DNA of 64,000 bases from Hydrogenophaga sp. IBVHS2 (GCF_002127215.1 NZ_NFUT01000002.1:778162-842161); one strand, 5' to 3'; positions 45,126 to 56,023 are shown, counted from the first letter of the stretch. The notes: a model not told the origin generated them from the letters alone. Numbers and translations are program-made.

Positions 45126-46103
45126 GTGTCGGATGCAGCACAGCCACGTCGCGTCGTCATTCTGGGCACCGGAGGCACGATCGCGGGCCGCGCCACCCAG
45201 GCCGGTGACAACGTGGGCTACAAGGCCGGGCAGGTGCCGGTGCAGGACCTGCTGGCCGGTCTGCCGGCCTGGGCCGGTCAGGCGGTGGATGTGGAACAGG
45301 TGGCCCAGATCAACAGCAAGGACATGACGCTGCCGGTCTGGCAGGCGCTGATGGCGCGGCTGGTGATTCATCTGCAGCGGCCCGAGGTGGCTGGCGTGGT
45401 GATCACGCACGGCACCGACACCATCGAGGAGACCGCCTGGCTGCTGCAGCGTGTGTTGCAACCTGCCACGCCGGTGGTGCTGACCTGCGCCATGCGGCCG
45501 GCCACTGCGGTGTCGCCCGATGGCCCGCAGAACCTGTCGGATGCCCTGGCCGTCGTGCGCGCGCCCGGCGCCTGCGGGGTGAGCGTGGTGTGCGGCGGGC
45601 AGGTGCATCCGGCCCGCGATGTGGCCAAGGTGCATCCCTACCGGGTCCAGCCCTTTTCGTCCGGCGAGGCCGGGCCGCTGGGTGTGGTCGAGGAGGGGCG
45701 CCTGCGGCGTTTCCGCGACTGGCCTCGGGCCCATCCCGATGGGCTGGACGCTCCGGCTGCGGGCCGTTTTGCCGCACTGGGCGCGCTGGCCCGGGTGGCC
45801 TGGGTGACCAGCCATGCCGACGCCGATGGCAGTCTGGTGGATGCGCTGTTGCTGCAGGTCGCGCAGTCGCCCGGCCAGGCCTGTCGCGGCATCGTGGTGG
45901 CCGGTACCGGCAACGGCTCGCTGCACGAACGGCTGCAGGCAGCGCTGCATCGGGCCCGCGACGCCGGCATTGTGGTGGCGCTGGCCACGCGCTGCACCGA
46001 AGGCTCGGTGGTCGGCTGGCCGGCACAGCCATTCCCCGATCTGGACGGGCTGTCGCCGGCCAAGGCGCGGCTGGAGCTGTCGTTGCGGCTTTCGGGGGTG
46101 TGA
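45126..46103 (+). CDS. L-asparaginase, type II-like
   Basis: 325 residues, GTG start with AAGGG upstream. Active-site motifs GTGGTIAG (first catalytic Thr) and VITHGTDTIEETA (second Thr with Asp) are both intact. The enzyme hydrolyses asparagine to aspartate and ammonia. There is no signal peptide, so it is probably cytoplasmic. It is divergent from lexA and shares its SOS-box region. Its stop overlaps the start of a small membrane-protein gene (TGATG). Confidence 0.9.
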   Translation: MSDAAQPRRVVILGTGGTIAGRATQAGDNVGYKAGQVPVQDLLAGLPAWAGQAVDVEQVAQINSKDMTLPVWQALMARLVIHLQRPEVAGVVITHGTDTIEETAWLLQRVLQPATPVVLTCAMRPATAVSPDGPQNLSDALAVVRAPGACGVSVVCGGQVHPARDVAKVHPYRVQPFSSGEAGPLGVVEEGRLRRFRDWPRAHPDGLDAPAAGRFAALGALARVAWVTSHADADGSLVDALLLQVAQSPGQACRGIVVAGTGNGSLHERLQAALHRARDAGIVVALATRCTEGSVVGWPAQPFPDLDGLSPAKARLELSLRLSGV

Positions 46104-46522
46104 TGGGCGCAGCACTGGGCGCCCATCCCTGGGCCTATCCGATGCTGGAGGTGCTGCACATCGTCGGCATCGCTCTGCTGCTGGGCAATCTGTTGCTGCT
46201 CGAGGCCCGGGTGTGGGGCCTGGCGGCCGAGGTCCCGGTGGCCCCGCTGGCCCGGCTGTCCCTGGGGCTGGCGGTGTCCGGGTTCGGGCTGGCGGCCCTG
46301 AGCGGCCTGCTGATGTTCGCCACCCAGCCAGCGGAACTGCTGGCCAACCGGATGTTCACAGTCAAGGTGGCGCTGATGATGCTGGCCGCCTGCAATGCGG
46401 GCTGGTTTCACGCCCGGCGTTCGCTGGAAAGGCAGGACTTCGCCGCCCGCGCGTCCCTGCTGCTGTCGACCGCCCTGTGGCTGCTGGTCATCACCTGCGG
46501 CCGCTGGATCGGTTACTGGTGA
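46103..46522 (+). CDS. Small integral membrane protein
   Basis: 139 residues with four hydrophobic segments (VLHIVGIALLLGNLLLLEA; LARLSLGLAVSGFGLAALSGLLMF; FTVKVALMMLAACNAGW; LLLSTALWLLVITCGRWIGY). The ATG overlaps the asparaginase stop by one base. The family resembles proteins often annotated as hypothetical and found beside DUF6152-type secreted proteins, one of which follows 18 bases downstream. The first helix contains a conserved-looking His (LEVLHIVG), reminiscent of CopD-type haem or copper sites, but this is only suggestive. Confidence 0.8.
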   Translation: MGAALGAHPWAYPMLEVLHIVGIALLLGNLLLLEARVWGLAAEVPVAPLARLSLGLAVSGFGLAALSGLLMFATQPAELLANRMFTVKVALMMLAACNAGWFHARRSLERQDFAARASLLLSTALWLLVITCGRWIGYW

Positions 46523-46540
46523 TCTTCAAGAGGAACTTGC

Positions 46541-47017
46541 ATGAACCTGCTCCGACGAGATCTGCTGCTGACCACCCTGGCCACCGGTGTGGCCGTACCG
46601 GCCTGGGCCCACCATGGCTGGAGCAGCTTCGATCAGAACCGTCCCCTCTACCTGGAAGGCCGTGTGGCCGAGGTGCGCTGGCGCAATCCCCATGCGGAAC
46701 TGCTGCTGGATCTGCCGCAACCGCTGGTGCTGCCCGCCGATCTGCGCAACCGCAGCCTGCCGGCACAGCAGGCGGGCGTGGATGGCCCGGCGCTGCTGGC
46801 GCGCACCACCTTGCCCCGGCGTTCGGACCGGCGCTGGGAGGTGGAACTGGCCCCCTTGTTCCGGCTCCAGCAATGGCAGATGAAGGAGATCGTGCCGGGC
46901 GATCAGGTGGCGGTGGTGGGCTTCACCTTCGCCGAGGAGAAGGGTGCGCCGCTGTTGCGCGCCGAATACGTGTTCCACGACGGCCGCGTCGTGGGACTGC
47001 GGTCCAGCCCCGCGTGA
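46541..47017 (+). CDS. DUF6152-like exported protein
   Basis: 158 residues. Signal peptide (RRDLLLTTLATGVAVPAWA) with mature start HHGWSSFD, the His-His-rich N-terminus typical of this family, followed by YLEGRVAEVRWRNPHAELLLDL. The paired Arg (LLRRDLLLT) allows Tat export. The role is unknown. The His-rich start and membrane partner upstream suggest metal handling, as inference. It converges with adk. Confidence 0.78.
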   Translation: MNLLRRDLLLTTLATGVAVPAWAHHGWSSFDQNRPLYLEGRVAEVRWRNPHAELLLDLPQPLVLPADLRNRSLPAQQAGVDGPALLARTTLPRRSDRRWEVELAPLFRLQQWQMKEIVPGDQVAVVGFTFAEEKGAPLLRAEYVFHDGRVVGLRSSPA

Positions 47018-47043
47018 AACGGGGGCCGGACCGGGCCTGACGC

Positions 47044-47721
<678 letters not shown>

Positions 47722-47731
47722 TCAGAGGCGT

Positions 47732-47752
47732 GGTCGCGCGCTGCGCGCGACC
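47732..47752 (-). promoter_or_regulatory. Hairpin in the adk leader
   Basis: Perfect 9-base-pair GGTCGCGCG / CGCGCGACC with loop CTG, 32 bases before the adk ATG and after a TATCCT -10 candidate (47785-47790). It would lie inside the 5' untranslated region of an adk-specific transcript. No T-tract, so its role is unknown (attenuation or mRNA stability). Confidence 0.4.
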
Positions 47753-47813
47753 CACCCGGGCGTGGGCACCGGGACAGCGCGGCGAGGATAGCATGCCCCG
47801 CCATGGTGCCGAC

Positions 47814-48596
47814 TTACAGGCCGGGGGGTATCCGGGCCGGGTTTGCCAGTGCCTGCCGCACGCGTTCGAGGTCCTGCGGGGTGTCCACGCCAGCGCCCGG
47901 CGCATGGGGTGTCACATGCACCGCAATGCGCCCGCCATGCCACAGCACCCGCAGCTGCTCCAGCGATTCCAGCTGCTCCTGCGGCGACGGTGCCAGACCC
48001 GGAAAGCGGCGCAGGAAGCCGGCGCGATAGCCATAGATGCCCACATGACGCAGCGGTGCCGGTGCCGGCAGGGTCGGGGTGGGCGGCGCATCGCGCCACC
48101 AGGGCAGCGGCGCGCGGCTGAAGTACATCGCCGTGCCTTCCCGGTCGGTCACGACCTTCACCACGTGCGGACTGACCCAGTCCTCGTGCCGGTCGATGGC
48201 GTGGGCTGCGGTGCTCATCACGCAGTCGGGGCGGCGCTGCAGTTCGGCCGCCACCGCGTCGATCAGCGCCGGTTCGATCAGGGGTTCGTCGCCCTGCACA
48301 TTGACCACGATGGCATCGTCGGGCAGGTCGAGCAAGGCACAGGCTTCGGCCAGTCGGTCGCTGCCGCTGGGATGATCGTCGCGGGTGAGCAGGGCGGCCA
48401 CGCCGTGCCGGCCACAGGCGTCCACGATGCGCACATCGTCGGCGGCCACCACACAGGCCGAGGCCCGGCTCAATGCGGCCCGTTGCGCCACCCGCACCAC
48501 CATGGGCAGGCCGGCGATGTCGGCCAGGGGCTTGTCGGGCAGGCGGGTCGAGCGCATCCGTGCCGGGATCAGCACGGTGAAATCCGCAGACGTCAT
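47814..48596 (-). CDS. kdsB: 3-deoxy-manno-octulosonate cytidylyltransferase
   Basis: 260 residues. [19 protein letters not shown] (CTP-binding start), [15 protein letters not shown] and [16 protein letters not shown] are KdsB signatures. It activates KDO as CMP-KDO for lipopolysaccharide core synthesis in the cytoplasm. It follows the Trm112-like gene with 2 bases between, in the lipid A/KDO operon. Confidence 0.95.
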   Translation of the reverse strand: MTSADFTVLIPARMRSTRLPDKPLADIAGLPMVVRVAQRAALSRASACVVAADDVRIVDACGRHGVAALLTRDDHPSGSDRLAEACALLDLPDDAIVVNVQGDEPLIEPALIDAVAAELQRRPDCVMSTAAHAIDRHEDWVSPHVVKVVTDREGTAMYFSRAPLPWWRDAPPTPTLPAPAPLRHVGIYGYRAGFLRRFPGLAPSPQEQLESLEQLRVLWHGGRIAVHVTPHAPGAGVDTPQDLERVRQALANPARIPPGL

Positions 48597-48598
48597 GC

Positions 48599-48805
48599 TC
48601 AGCCCAGGGGCGCCGGGGCGCTGGGGCGGGCCAGCTCGTCGTCGGTCAGGGGCCGGGCTTCGTGTTCCAGCAGCACCGGGATGCCGTCGCGCACCGGGTA
48701 GGCCAGTCGCGCCGGGCGGGAGATCAGTTCCTGGCGTTCGCGGTCAAAGCTCAGCGGCCCCTTGGTGACCGGGCAGACCAGCAGTTCAAGCAGTTTGGTG
48801 TCCAT
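48599..48805 (-). CDS. Trm112 family protein (YcaR-like)
   Basis: 68 residues. [42 protein letters not shown] is the Trm112/YcaR fold, in which the usual zinc Cys pairs are reduced (one CP remains). YcaR is consistently found between lpxK and kdsB. It starts 20 bases inside the end of lpxK, a coupled overlap. The function is unknown; the eukaryotic homologue activates methyltransferases. Confidence 0.92.
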   Translation of the reverse strand: MDTKLLELLVCPVTKGPLSFDRERQELISRPARLAYPVRDGIPVLLEHEARPLTDDELARPSAPAPLG

Positions 48806-49811
48806 GGGCGGGATGATAGGCCGACAGGGCGTCGTCGAGCGCCTGCAGGGCCTCGGCCGGTACGTCCAGCTCCAGCGGAACGGCCCACACCGGGCAGCCC
48901 AGGCCCAGCTCCGTCAGCTTGACCAGGTCTTTTTCGGTGCAGATCACCGCCGTGTGCGGGTCGTCGGCCAGGGCCTCGCGGAGCGCGTCGGCATCGGCGT
49001 GGTCGGGCAGGGCGATGAAGGGGCGGGGCTCCACACCGGCCTGGCGCAGCATGGCCAGAAACGCCTCCGGCCGGGCGATGCCGGCCAGGCCCCGCACCGG
49101 CTGGCGGGCCAGCTGCTGCAATGGCACGGTCTGTCCGTTGGCCGATACCGCTTCGGGCGCCAGGCGTCGGGTCACGGTCCAGGCCTTCGCACCGGCCACG
49201 GGGATGGGCGACGCCGAACCGGCACGGGTCTGTTGCCACACCAGATCGGGCACCGGCTGCGCGCCCTGCGGCGGCCAGGGCTCGCGCAGCAGGCCGGCCG
49301 GCAGCAGCCACCCGTTGCCCACACCCCGGTCGTCAAACACCGCCAGACGAACCGTGGCATGCAGGGCACGGTGCTGCAGACCGTCGTCGCACACCAGCAC
49401 ATTCACCGCCGGATGGGCATCCAGCAGCGCGCGGCCGGCTTCGGCCCGCTGCGAGGCGACGAACACGGGGACGCCGGTCCGGCGGGCGATCAGGAGCGGC
49501 TCGTCGCCCACATCCTGGGCCGACGAGGCAGGATGGACGGCCCGCACGACGGTGGATGTGCGTCCATGCCCGCGCGAGATCACGCCGGGCGTCCAGCCCC
49601 GGCGCTGCAGATGCTGCACCACAGCGATGGTGGCCGGCGTCTTGCCGGCGCCACCGGCCACCAGGTTGCCGATCACCAGCACCGGCACCGGCAGGCGCTC
49701 GGTGCGCAGCCAGCCGGCCCGGTACAGCCGGTGGCGGCAAGCGACCAGCAGGCCGTACAGCCAGGACAAGGGCAGGAAGAGGGGAGCGGGCCAGGATCGG
49801 CTGACGGCCAT
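48786..49811 (-). CDS. lpxK: Tetraacyldisaccharide 4'-kinase
   Basis: 341 residues from ATG 49811 ([20 protein letters not shown]); a longer in-frame start at 49910 would overlap exbD by 47 bases and is less likely. An N-terminal membrane-associating segment precedes the P-loop [14 protein letters not shown]; then [16 protein letters not shown] and [15 protein letters not shown] follow. It phosphorylates the lipid A disaccharide at the 4' position at the inner membrane. Order exbB-exbD-lpxK-trm112-kdsB is typical of this group. Confidence 0.95.
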   Translation of the reverse strand: MAVSRSWPAPLFLPLSWLYGLLVACRHRLYRAGWLRTERLPVPVLVIGNLVAGGAGKTPATIAVVQHLQRRGWTPGVISRGHGRTSTVVRAVHPASSAQDVGDEPLLIARRTGVPVFVASQRAEAGRALLDAHPAVNVLVCDDGLQHRALHATVRLAVFDDRGVGNGWLLPAGLLREPWPPQGAQPVPDLVWQQTRAGSASPIPVAGAKAWTVTRRLAPEAVSANGQTVPLQQLARQPVRGLAGIARPEAFLAMLRQAGVEPRPFIALPDHADADALREALADDPHTAVICTEKDLVKLTELGLGCPVWAVPLELDVPAEALQALDDALSAYHPAHGHQTA

Positions 49812-49863
49812 GCGGCGCCAGCGCTGCTCGCGCCGTGCGTTGCGCGGGGTGGCTGCGTCGCCG

Positions 49864-50301
49864 TCAGGGCCGTGCACGGGCCTGGCCGGAACCACCCTGC
49901 TGGGTGGCAAACGTGATGCGGGAGAGTCCTGCCCGGCGCGCTGCGTCCATCACATGGATGACCGACTGGTGGCTGGCCGCGGCATCGGCACTGATGATCA
50001 CCATGGCCTCGCGGTCGTCGCGGGCTGCCTCGCCGATGGCCGCCACCAGGGAGTCGACCGATCCGGCGTCGAGCACCAGCCGGTTCACCGCGAAGCGGCC
50101 ATCCGCCCCCACCGACACCACCACCTCACGCGGGTTGGACTGCGGCTTCTCCGCGTCGGCGGTGGGCAGGTTCACCTGCAGCTCGGTGTACTTGCTGTAG
50201 GTGGTGGTCAGCACCAGGAAGATCAGGACGACCAGCAGGATGTCGATGAACGGGATCAGATTGATCTCGGGTTCGTCGCGGGTGCCGGGGCGGAAGTTCA
50301 T
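49864..50301 (-). CDS. exbD: ExbD/TolR family biopolymer transport protein
   Basis: 145 residues. A short cytoplasmic start, then a single membrane helix (EINLIPFIDILLVVLIFLVLTTTY) with the essential Asp (IDILL), then a periplasmic domain. With ExbB it forms the proton-driven motor that energises TonB or TolA-like systems. It lies one base after exbB. No tonB gene is in the window. Confidence 0.95.
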   Translation of the reverse strand: MNFRPGTRDEPEINLIPFIDILLVVLIFLVLTTTYSKYTELQVNLPTADAEKPQSNPREVVVSVGADGRFAVNRLVLDAGSVDSLVAAIGEAARDDREAMVIISADAAASHQSVIHVMDAARRAGLSRITFATQQGGSGQARARP

Positions 50302-50302
50302 G

Positions 50303-50944
50303 TCAGGCCTTGCGCAGGGTCAGCAGGTGGCGGGCAAAGCGGTCGGCCGAGACCTCCATGGCCAGCAGGTAGTCGTCGACCCGCGAGCGGAAATAGCGCC
50401 AGAAGATCAATGCCGGAATCGCCACGATCAGGCCGAACGCGGTGTTGTAGAGCGCGATCGAGATGCCGTGCGCCAGCTGACCCGGGTTGCCGCCACCGGG
50501 CACCACGCCCAGACCGTCTCCGGCCTGGGAGCCGAAGATCTCGATCATGCCGATGACCGTGCCCAGCAGACCCAGCAGCGGCGCGGCCGATGCGATGGTG
50601 GCCAGGGCGCCCAGGTACTTCTGCAGCCGGGACGCCACCAGCCGGCCGGTGCCCTCGAGGCTGGCCCTCAGGTCGTCCTCGCTCACCCGGGGGTTGGCAT
50701 GGACGGCCCGGAAGCCGCTGGCCAGCACCGCACCCAGGGCCGAGTTCTGCTCCAGCTGGGCCACCACGTCGGAGCCGGGGATGCCGTTGCGCGACACCAT
50801 GATGGCCTCGTCGAGCAGCTTGGGCGGAATCACCTTGGCGGTCTTGAGACTCAGGAAGCGCTCCACGATGAGCGCCAGGCCGATGACGGAACACGCAATC
50901 AGTGGCCAGATCGGCCAGCCGGCGGCTTGGATGATGGACAGCAA
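50303..50944 (-). CDS. exbB: ExbB/TolQ family proton channel
   Basis: 213 residues with three membrane helices (WPIWPLIACSVIGLALIVER; YLGALATIASAAPLLGLLGTVIGMIEIF; ALYNTAFGLIVAIPALIFW). The conserved APLLGLLGTVxGM motif of the MotA/TolQ/ExbB family and the C-terminal Thr residue positions are present. It is the first gene of the minus-strand envelope operon through kdsB. Confidence 0.95.
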   Translation of the reverse strand: MLSIIQAAGWPIWPLIACSVIGLALIVERFLSLKTAKVIPPKLLDEAIMVSRNGIPGSDVVAQLEQNSALGAVLASGFRAVHANPRVSEDDLRASLEGTGRLVASRLQKYLGALATIASAAPLLGLLGTVIGMIEIFGSQAGDGLGVVPGGGNPGQLAHGISIALYNTAFGLIVAIPALIFWRYFRSRVDDYLLAMEVSADRFARHLLTLRKA

Positions 50945-51047
50945 AACGGGGCTCCAGGCGTTGGCCGCTGGCGCGGCGGACGGGCGACGCGCGGATTATG
51001 GCGCAGCCTCGGCCCCGCGGACGGGCGATCGGCCTGCCCACCGATTC

Positions 51048-51068
51048 TGTGGATAACTTTGTGGAGAA
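51048..51068. promoter_or_regulatory. Pair of DnaA boxes between exbB and xseA
   Basis: A perfect DnaA box (TGTGGATAA, the reverse complement of TTATCCACA) at 51048-51056 and a one-mismatch box (TGTGGAGAA) at 51060-51068, in the same orientation with starts 12 bases apart. They lie in a 279-base divergent intergenic region, 103 bases before exbB and about 155 before xseA. This is the longest gene-free stretch in the window; nothing else is evident in it. Confidence 0.65.
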
Positions 51069-51223
51069 CAGCCGACCCGCCACGCCGGGAGCGTGGTGAA
51101 TCCTCACGATGGCATGATCTGCCTATTCAGCGGGCACCCGAAAGTGCTCACAAATCAACAGTCTGGCGCAAGGGCGGCGGCCTTTCGAGGGTCGTCGCCG
51201 CCAAGCCAGACGGAGCGCGGCTT

Positions 51224-52540
51224 GTGGACAGATATCCCTCCAGAACCCCGGCCAACGCCGGTTTCGAACTGAATTCCCCCGAATCTGGCGGGCGTGTGTG
51301 GGCGGTCGGCCCGCTGATGCGCGCCATTGCAGATGCATTGGCGGCCCGCTTCAATCCGGTGGCGGTGCAGGGCGAGATTTCCGGCTTCTCGCGCGCGGCC
51401 AGCGGACACTGCTACTTCTCGCTCAAGGACGATACGGGGCAGGTCCGGTGTGCGATGTTCCGTCGCGCCGCCGACCAGCTCGGGTTTTCGCCACGCGACG
51501 GTCAGCGGGTGGTGGCGCGGGGCAAGCTCGACGTCTATGGTCCCCGGGGCGACCTGCAGCTCATCGTGGACAGCCTGGAGGCCGCCGGCCAGGGCGCTCT
51601 TTTCGAGCAGTTCCTGCGCCTGAAGGCGCAGCTCGAAGCCGAAGGCCTGTTCGACGCCGCGCGCAAGCGCCCGCTGCCGGCCCAGCCACGCCGCATCGGC
51701 GTCGTGACCTCGCTGGGCGCTGCCGCCCTGCGGGATGTGGCGACCGCGCTGCGACGGCGCGTGCCGCACCTGCCGGTGGTGTTGTTCCCGGCCTCGGTGC
51801 AGGGCGCCCAGGCGCCGGCCGAACTGGTGGCCGCGCTCGAGCGGGCGTACGCCCTGCACGGCGGACCCGGCGCATGCGATGTGCTCCTGGTGGTGCGGGG
51901 CGGCGGCTCGCTGGAGGACCTGTGGTCGTTCAACGACCCGGCGGTGGTGCGCATGCTGGCCCGGGCCCCCATGCCGGTGATCTGCGGCGTGGGTCACGAA
52001 ACCGACTTCACCCTGGCCGACTTCGTGGCCGACCTGCGCGCCCCCACGCCCACGGCGGCGGCCGAACTGTGCGCGCCATCGCTGGAGCAGCGGCTGGGCG
52101 AACTGGCCTACGCGCAGGAGCGCCTGAGCGATGCGGCGCACCGGGCCATCGACCAGCGCGGACAACGGCTGGACTGGCTGGCCCAGCGGCTGGGCCGGCC
52201 TTCGGTGCGTCTGCACCAGGCGTCGCAACAGCTGCAGCGGCTGCAGGCCCGGCTGCAGCAGGGGCTGGCGCGCAGCACGGCGCAGTCCCGCCAGCGCATC
52301 GAACTGCTGGCCCAGCGCCTGCCAGCCTCCCTGCAGCGCGATGTGCAGCGGCGCCTGCAGCGCCTGCAGCGCAGCGAGATGGCCCTGGGCCTGCTCGATC
52401 CCGGGCTGGTGCTGGAGCGGGGCTACGCCTGGCTGACCGACCCGGACGGCCAGGCCATCACCCGAGCGGCCGACATCGATCCGGGCCAGACCGTGCGCGC
52501 CACGCTGGCCGATGGCTCGGTCGATCTGGTGGCCCGTTGA
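51224..52540 (+). CDS. xseA: Exodeoxyribonuclease VII large subunit
   Basis: 438 residues from GTG 51224 with GGAG eight bases upstream; no ATG gives a sensible N-terminus. An OB-fold ([54 protein letters not shown]) is followed by the catalytic core ([64 protein letters not shown]), a long coiled coil and a short C-terminal segment. With XseB it degrades single-stranded DNA. The gene lies beside DnaA boxes. Confidence 0.95.
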   Translation: MDRYPSRTPANAGFELNSPESGGRVWAVGPLMRAIADALAARFNPVAVQGEISGFSRAASGHCYFSLKDDTGQVRCAMFRRAADQLGFSPRDGQRVVARGKLDVYGPRGDLQLIVDSLEAAGQGALFEQFLRLKAQLEAEGLFDAARKRPLPAQPRRIGVVTSLGAAALRDVATALRRRVPHLPVVLFPASVQGAQAPAELVAALERAYALHGGPGACDVLLVVRGGGSLEDLWSFNDPAVVRMLARAPMPVICGVGHETDFTLADFVADLRAPTPTAAAELCAPSLEQRLGELAYAQERLSDAAHRAIDQRGQRLDWLAQRLGRPSVRLHQASQQLQRLQARLQQGLARSTAQSRQRIELLAQRLPASLQRDVQRRLQRLQRSEMALGLLDPGLVLERGYAWLTDPDGQAITRAADIDPGQTVRATLADGSVDLVAR

Positions 52541-52586
52541 CGGCCAGCCCAACAACCCTGTTGCCGGCAGCGTCACACGCGCTGCC

Positions 52587-52592
52587 TACAAT
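52587..52592 (+). promoter_or_regulatory. Predicted -10 element of sodB
   Basis: TACAAT followed by GCG, 39 bases before the sodB ATG. It is of the TANAAT type seen elsewhere in this window. A GGA Shine-Dalgarno lies between it and the ATG. The -35 is not clear. Confidence 0.45.
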
Positions 52593-52631
52593 GCGCGTTT
52601 ACCCGCCAACCCCACTCAAGAGGACATCCCC

Positions 52632-53213
52632 ATGGAACACACCCTGCCCGCACTGCCTTACGGTCTGGACGATCTGGCCCCGCACTACAGCCGCGAGACC
52701 CTGGAGTTCCACCACGGCAAGCACCACAACGCCTACGTGGTCAACCTGAACAACCTCCAGAAGGGTACCGAGTTCGAGAGCATGGACCTGGAGTCCATCA
52801 TCAAGAAGTCCAGCGGCGGCATCTACAACAACGCGGCCCAGATCTGGAACCACACCTTCTTCTGGAACTGCATGAAGCCCAACGGTGGCGGCGAACCCAC
52901 CGGCGCCCTGGCGGCCGCCATCAACGCCAAGTGGGGCAGCTACGCCGCCTTCCGCGAAGCCTTCGTCAAGAGCGCCGTGGGCAACTTCGGCTCCGGCTGG
53001 ACCTGGCTGGTCAAGAAGGCCGACGGTTCGGTCGACATCGTCAACACCGGCGCCGCTGGCACCCCGCTGACCACCGCCGACAAGGCCCTGCTGACCGTGG
53101 ACGTGTGGGAGCACGCCTACTACATCGACTACCGCAACATGCGCCCGAAGTTCGTCGAGACCTTCCTCGACAAGCTGGTGAACTGGTCGTTTGCCGAGAA
53201 GAATTTCGCCTGA
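52632..53213 (+). CDS. sodB: Superoxide dismutase, Fe/Mn type
   Basis: 193 residues, no signal peptide. Metal-ligand segments [21 protein letters not shown] and [13 protein letters not shown] are intact. The [12 protein letters not shown] and NFGSGWTWL segments place it with iron superoxide dismutases, which convert superoxide to oxygen and hydrogen peroxide in the cytoplasm. It is followed by a clear terminator. Confidence 0.97.
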   Translation: MEHTLPALPYGLDDLAPHYSRETLEFHHGKHHNAYVVNLNNLQKGTEFESMDLESIIKKSSGGIYNNAAQIWNHTFFWNCMKPNGGGEPTGALAAAINAKWGSYAAFREAFVKSAVGNFGSGWTWLVKKADGSVDIVNTGAAGTPLTTADKALLTVDVWEHAYYIDYRNMRPKFVETFLDKLVNWSFAEKNFA

Positions 53214-53237
53214 GCGCCTGGTCTGGCGACATGAAGG

Positions 53238-53263
53238 AGCGGCCCTCGGGCCGCTTTTCTTTT
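53238..53263 (+). terminator. Rho-independent terminator of sodB
   Basis: Perfect 8-base-pair AGCGGCCC / GGGCCGCT with loop TC, followed by TTTTCTTTT, 24 bases after the sodB stop. Confidence 0.88.
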
Positions 53264-53279
53264 GGGCTTCTGAGGCCGA

Positions 53280-53759
53280 TCAGCGCGCCGCGAAGGGCGG
53301 GCCGGCGAGGCGGAAGCCTGCCCCGATGCGGCGCTTGGCAAACCAGCCCTGGTTCATCTCCAGCACATACCGCACGGGTTCGGTCGAGCAGTGACTGGCT
53401 TCCGACAGGGGCTGCATGTCGGCCAGGTTGACGATGCGGCCATCGTCGGCCACGAAGGCGGCGGTCAGGGGAATGAGCGTGTTGCGCATCCAGAAGCATT
53501 GGGTGGCCGGTTGTTCGAATACGAACAGCATGCCTTCGTGCAACGGCATCTCGCGCCGGTGCATCAGGCCGATCTGCCGTTGCACCGGCGTGGCGGCCAC
53601 CTGGGCGTCGATGCGGTGCATGCCGGCCGACAGGGTCACGCGCGGCAGCGTGAGCTGTGGCTGGCCGTCGTTCTGGGCGTGGGCGGCGGGCTGGAACCCG
53701 ATCGTCAGCCCGGTCAGGGCCGCAATGAAGACAACTCGAAGGTGGGCGTGTATCGACAT
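53280..53759 (-). CDS. DUF192 family exported protein
   Basis: 159 residues from ATG 53759 (53768 is also possible). Signal peptide with cleavage after AAHAQ. The DUF192 core reads VAATPVQRQIGLMHRREMPLHEGMLFVFEQPATQCFWMRNTLIPLTAAFV, the small beta-barrel fold of unknown function. It converges with sodB and is divergent from icd. Confidence 0.87.
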   Translation of the reverse strand: MSIHAHLRVVFIAALTGLTIGFQPAAHAQNDGQPQLTLPRVTLSAGMHRIDAQVAATPVQRQIGLMHRREMPLHEGMLFVFEQPATQCFWMRNTLIPLTAAFVADDGRIVNLADMQPLSEASHCSTEPVRYVLEMNQGWFAKRRIGAGFRLAGPPFAAR

Positions 53760-53828
53760 GGCGACCATCGTAGCGCTGCGGCCTGTGCGGGTGACACCCG
53801 CTGTCAGGGCCGCTACAGTCTGTGGGGC

Positions 53829-53862
53829 TAAAATCTTTCGCTGCGCATCATGTGAAATGATG
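53829..53862. promoter_or_regulatory. icd promoter with inverted repeat
   Basis: TAAAAT at 53829-53834 is a likely -10. It is followed by the perfect arms CATCAT (53846-53851) and ATGATG (53857-53862) with a 5-base loop, set in a larger CTG...CAG frame. The repeat would lie at about +6 to +22 of the transcript and could be an operator or a leader hairpin. Confidence 0.45.
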
Positions 53863-53933
53863 TTTCAGCGGCAGTGGCGCAAACCCCGCGCGACAAGCCG
53901 ACCTCAGACCGCACCATCCGGAGACCCGATTCC

Positions 53934-55187
<1,254 letters not shown>

Positions 55188-55224
55188 CGCCACGGCGGGA
55201 TCTGCCCGCCGGCCTCCCATGCAC

Positions 55225-55256
55225 AAGGCCCCGGACGCGCAAGCGGCCGGGGCCTT
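55225..55256 (+). terminator. Hairpin after icd, probable weak terminator
   Basis: Perfect 10-base-pair AAGGCCCCGG / CCGGGGCCTT with a 12-base loop, 38 bases after the icd stop; the tail is only CGTTCT. It may end icd transcription, or act as an mRNA-end hairpin between convergent genes. Confidence 0.5.
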
Positions 55257-55282
55257 CGTTCTGGGGCCGACGGCCCGTGCGA

Positions 55283-55843
55283 TCAGCGGGCTGCGTATTC
55301 GAGCGAGGAGTGGTGGGCGACGATGCGCAGGGCGCCGGCATCGTCCTTCACGAACTTCCAGGTCTTGTCGACCGTGGTGGTCTTGCCGTCCCGGCCGGTC
55401 AGGTGGACCTTGCCCATGGTGGTGGCGCTGTCGCCGGCCAGGAACAGCCCGGCGTTGTCCACCTTGCAGCCGGTCCAGCCCTTGAGCGCAAAGCCGCTGT
55501 CCTGCGGGAAGGCCGGGTCGCCGCCCACGAAATAGGCCAGGGCGCCGGCGCGGGTGGTGCGGAAGGTCTGGGGGTTGGTGGTGAGGGTCGGCTTGAAGAG
55601 GACGGCGCCCATCTGGTAGCCGTAGGCACCATCGATCACCTTCTCGGCCAGCGCCTTGGCCGCCGGCTGGCCGTCGCGCGCCCCGGTGGCCGAGATGTCC
55701 ACCAGCGCCTTGCACCAGCCCTGCTGGGCGGCCAGGACCTCGGTTTCAGTGACGGCCTGGTTGACCACCACGCTGCGGGCATGGGCGGGCAGGGCGGCGC
55801 TGGCGGCGAGGGCCATGATGGCGAGGGCGGACGATGTCTTCAT
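55283..55843 (-). CDS. Exported protein of unknown function
   Basis: 186 residues. Signal peptide (MKTSSALAIMALAASAALPAHA). The mature protein begins with segments such as VLAAQQGWCKALVDISATGARDGQPAAKALAEKVIDGAYGYQMGAVLFKPT and ends in DKTWKFVKDDAGALRIVAHHSSLEY. The C-terminal half is reminiscent of SnoaL/NTF2-like folds, which I cannot confirm. Similar proteins are sometimes labelled phosphoribosyl-AMP cyclohydrolase, which is unlikely for a secreted protein. It is divergent from a two-component pair that may control it. Confidence 0.7.
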   Translation of the reverse strand: MKTSSALAIMALAASAALPAHARSVVVNQAVTETEVLAAQQGWCKALVDISATGARDGQPAAKALAEKVIDGAYGYQMGAVLFKPTLTTNPQTFRTTRAGALAYFVGGDPAFPQDSGFALKGWTGCKVDNAGLFLAGDSATTMGKVHLTGRDGKTTTVDKTWKFVKDDAGALRIVAHHSSLEYAAR

Positions 55844-55966
55844 GAAAGCTCCTTGGTGGGTGGTGATGGTCGGGCCGCCTCGACGAGACGTCCGGCGGCA
55901 CAGGGACCATTGGGCCGCCCGCAGGCTTCAGCGGGCTGAAGGCGGCATGAGCGGCGACTGACAGGA

Positions 55967-55984
55967 AGATGAACGCCAGATGAA
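55967..55984 (+). promoter_or_regulatory. OmpR/PhoB-type direct repeat before the sensor-kinase gene
   Basis: Two copies of AGATGAA (55967-55973 and 55978-55984) separated by CGCC give an 11-base period, the half-site spacing of OmpR/PhoB family regulators. They lie 40-57 bases before the kinase ATG; a CACAATCG at 56011 could be the -10. Probably autoregulation by the encoded response regulator. Confidence 0.6.
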
Positions 55985-56023
55985 ACCGGCGTCGCAGCGT
56001 CGGGCGCCGCCACAATCGCGGTC

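Noticed and set aside
55283-55843. Phosphoribosyl-AMP cyclohydrolase (HisI) identity for the secreted unknown
   Set aside because: It has a signal peptide and lacks the zinc-binding HisI motifs; the label is a known annotation carry-over.
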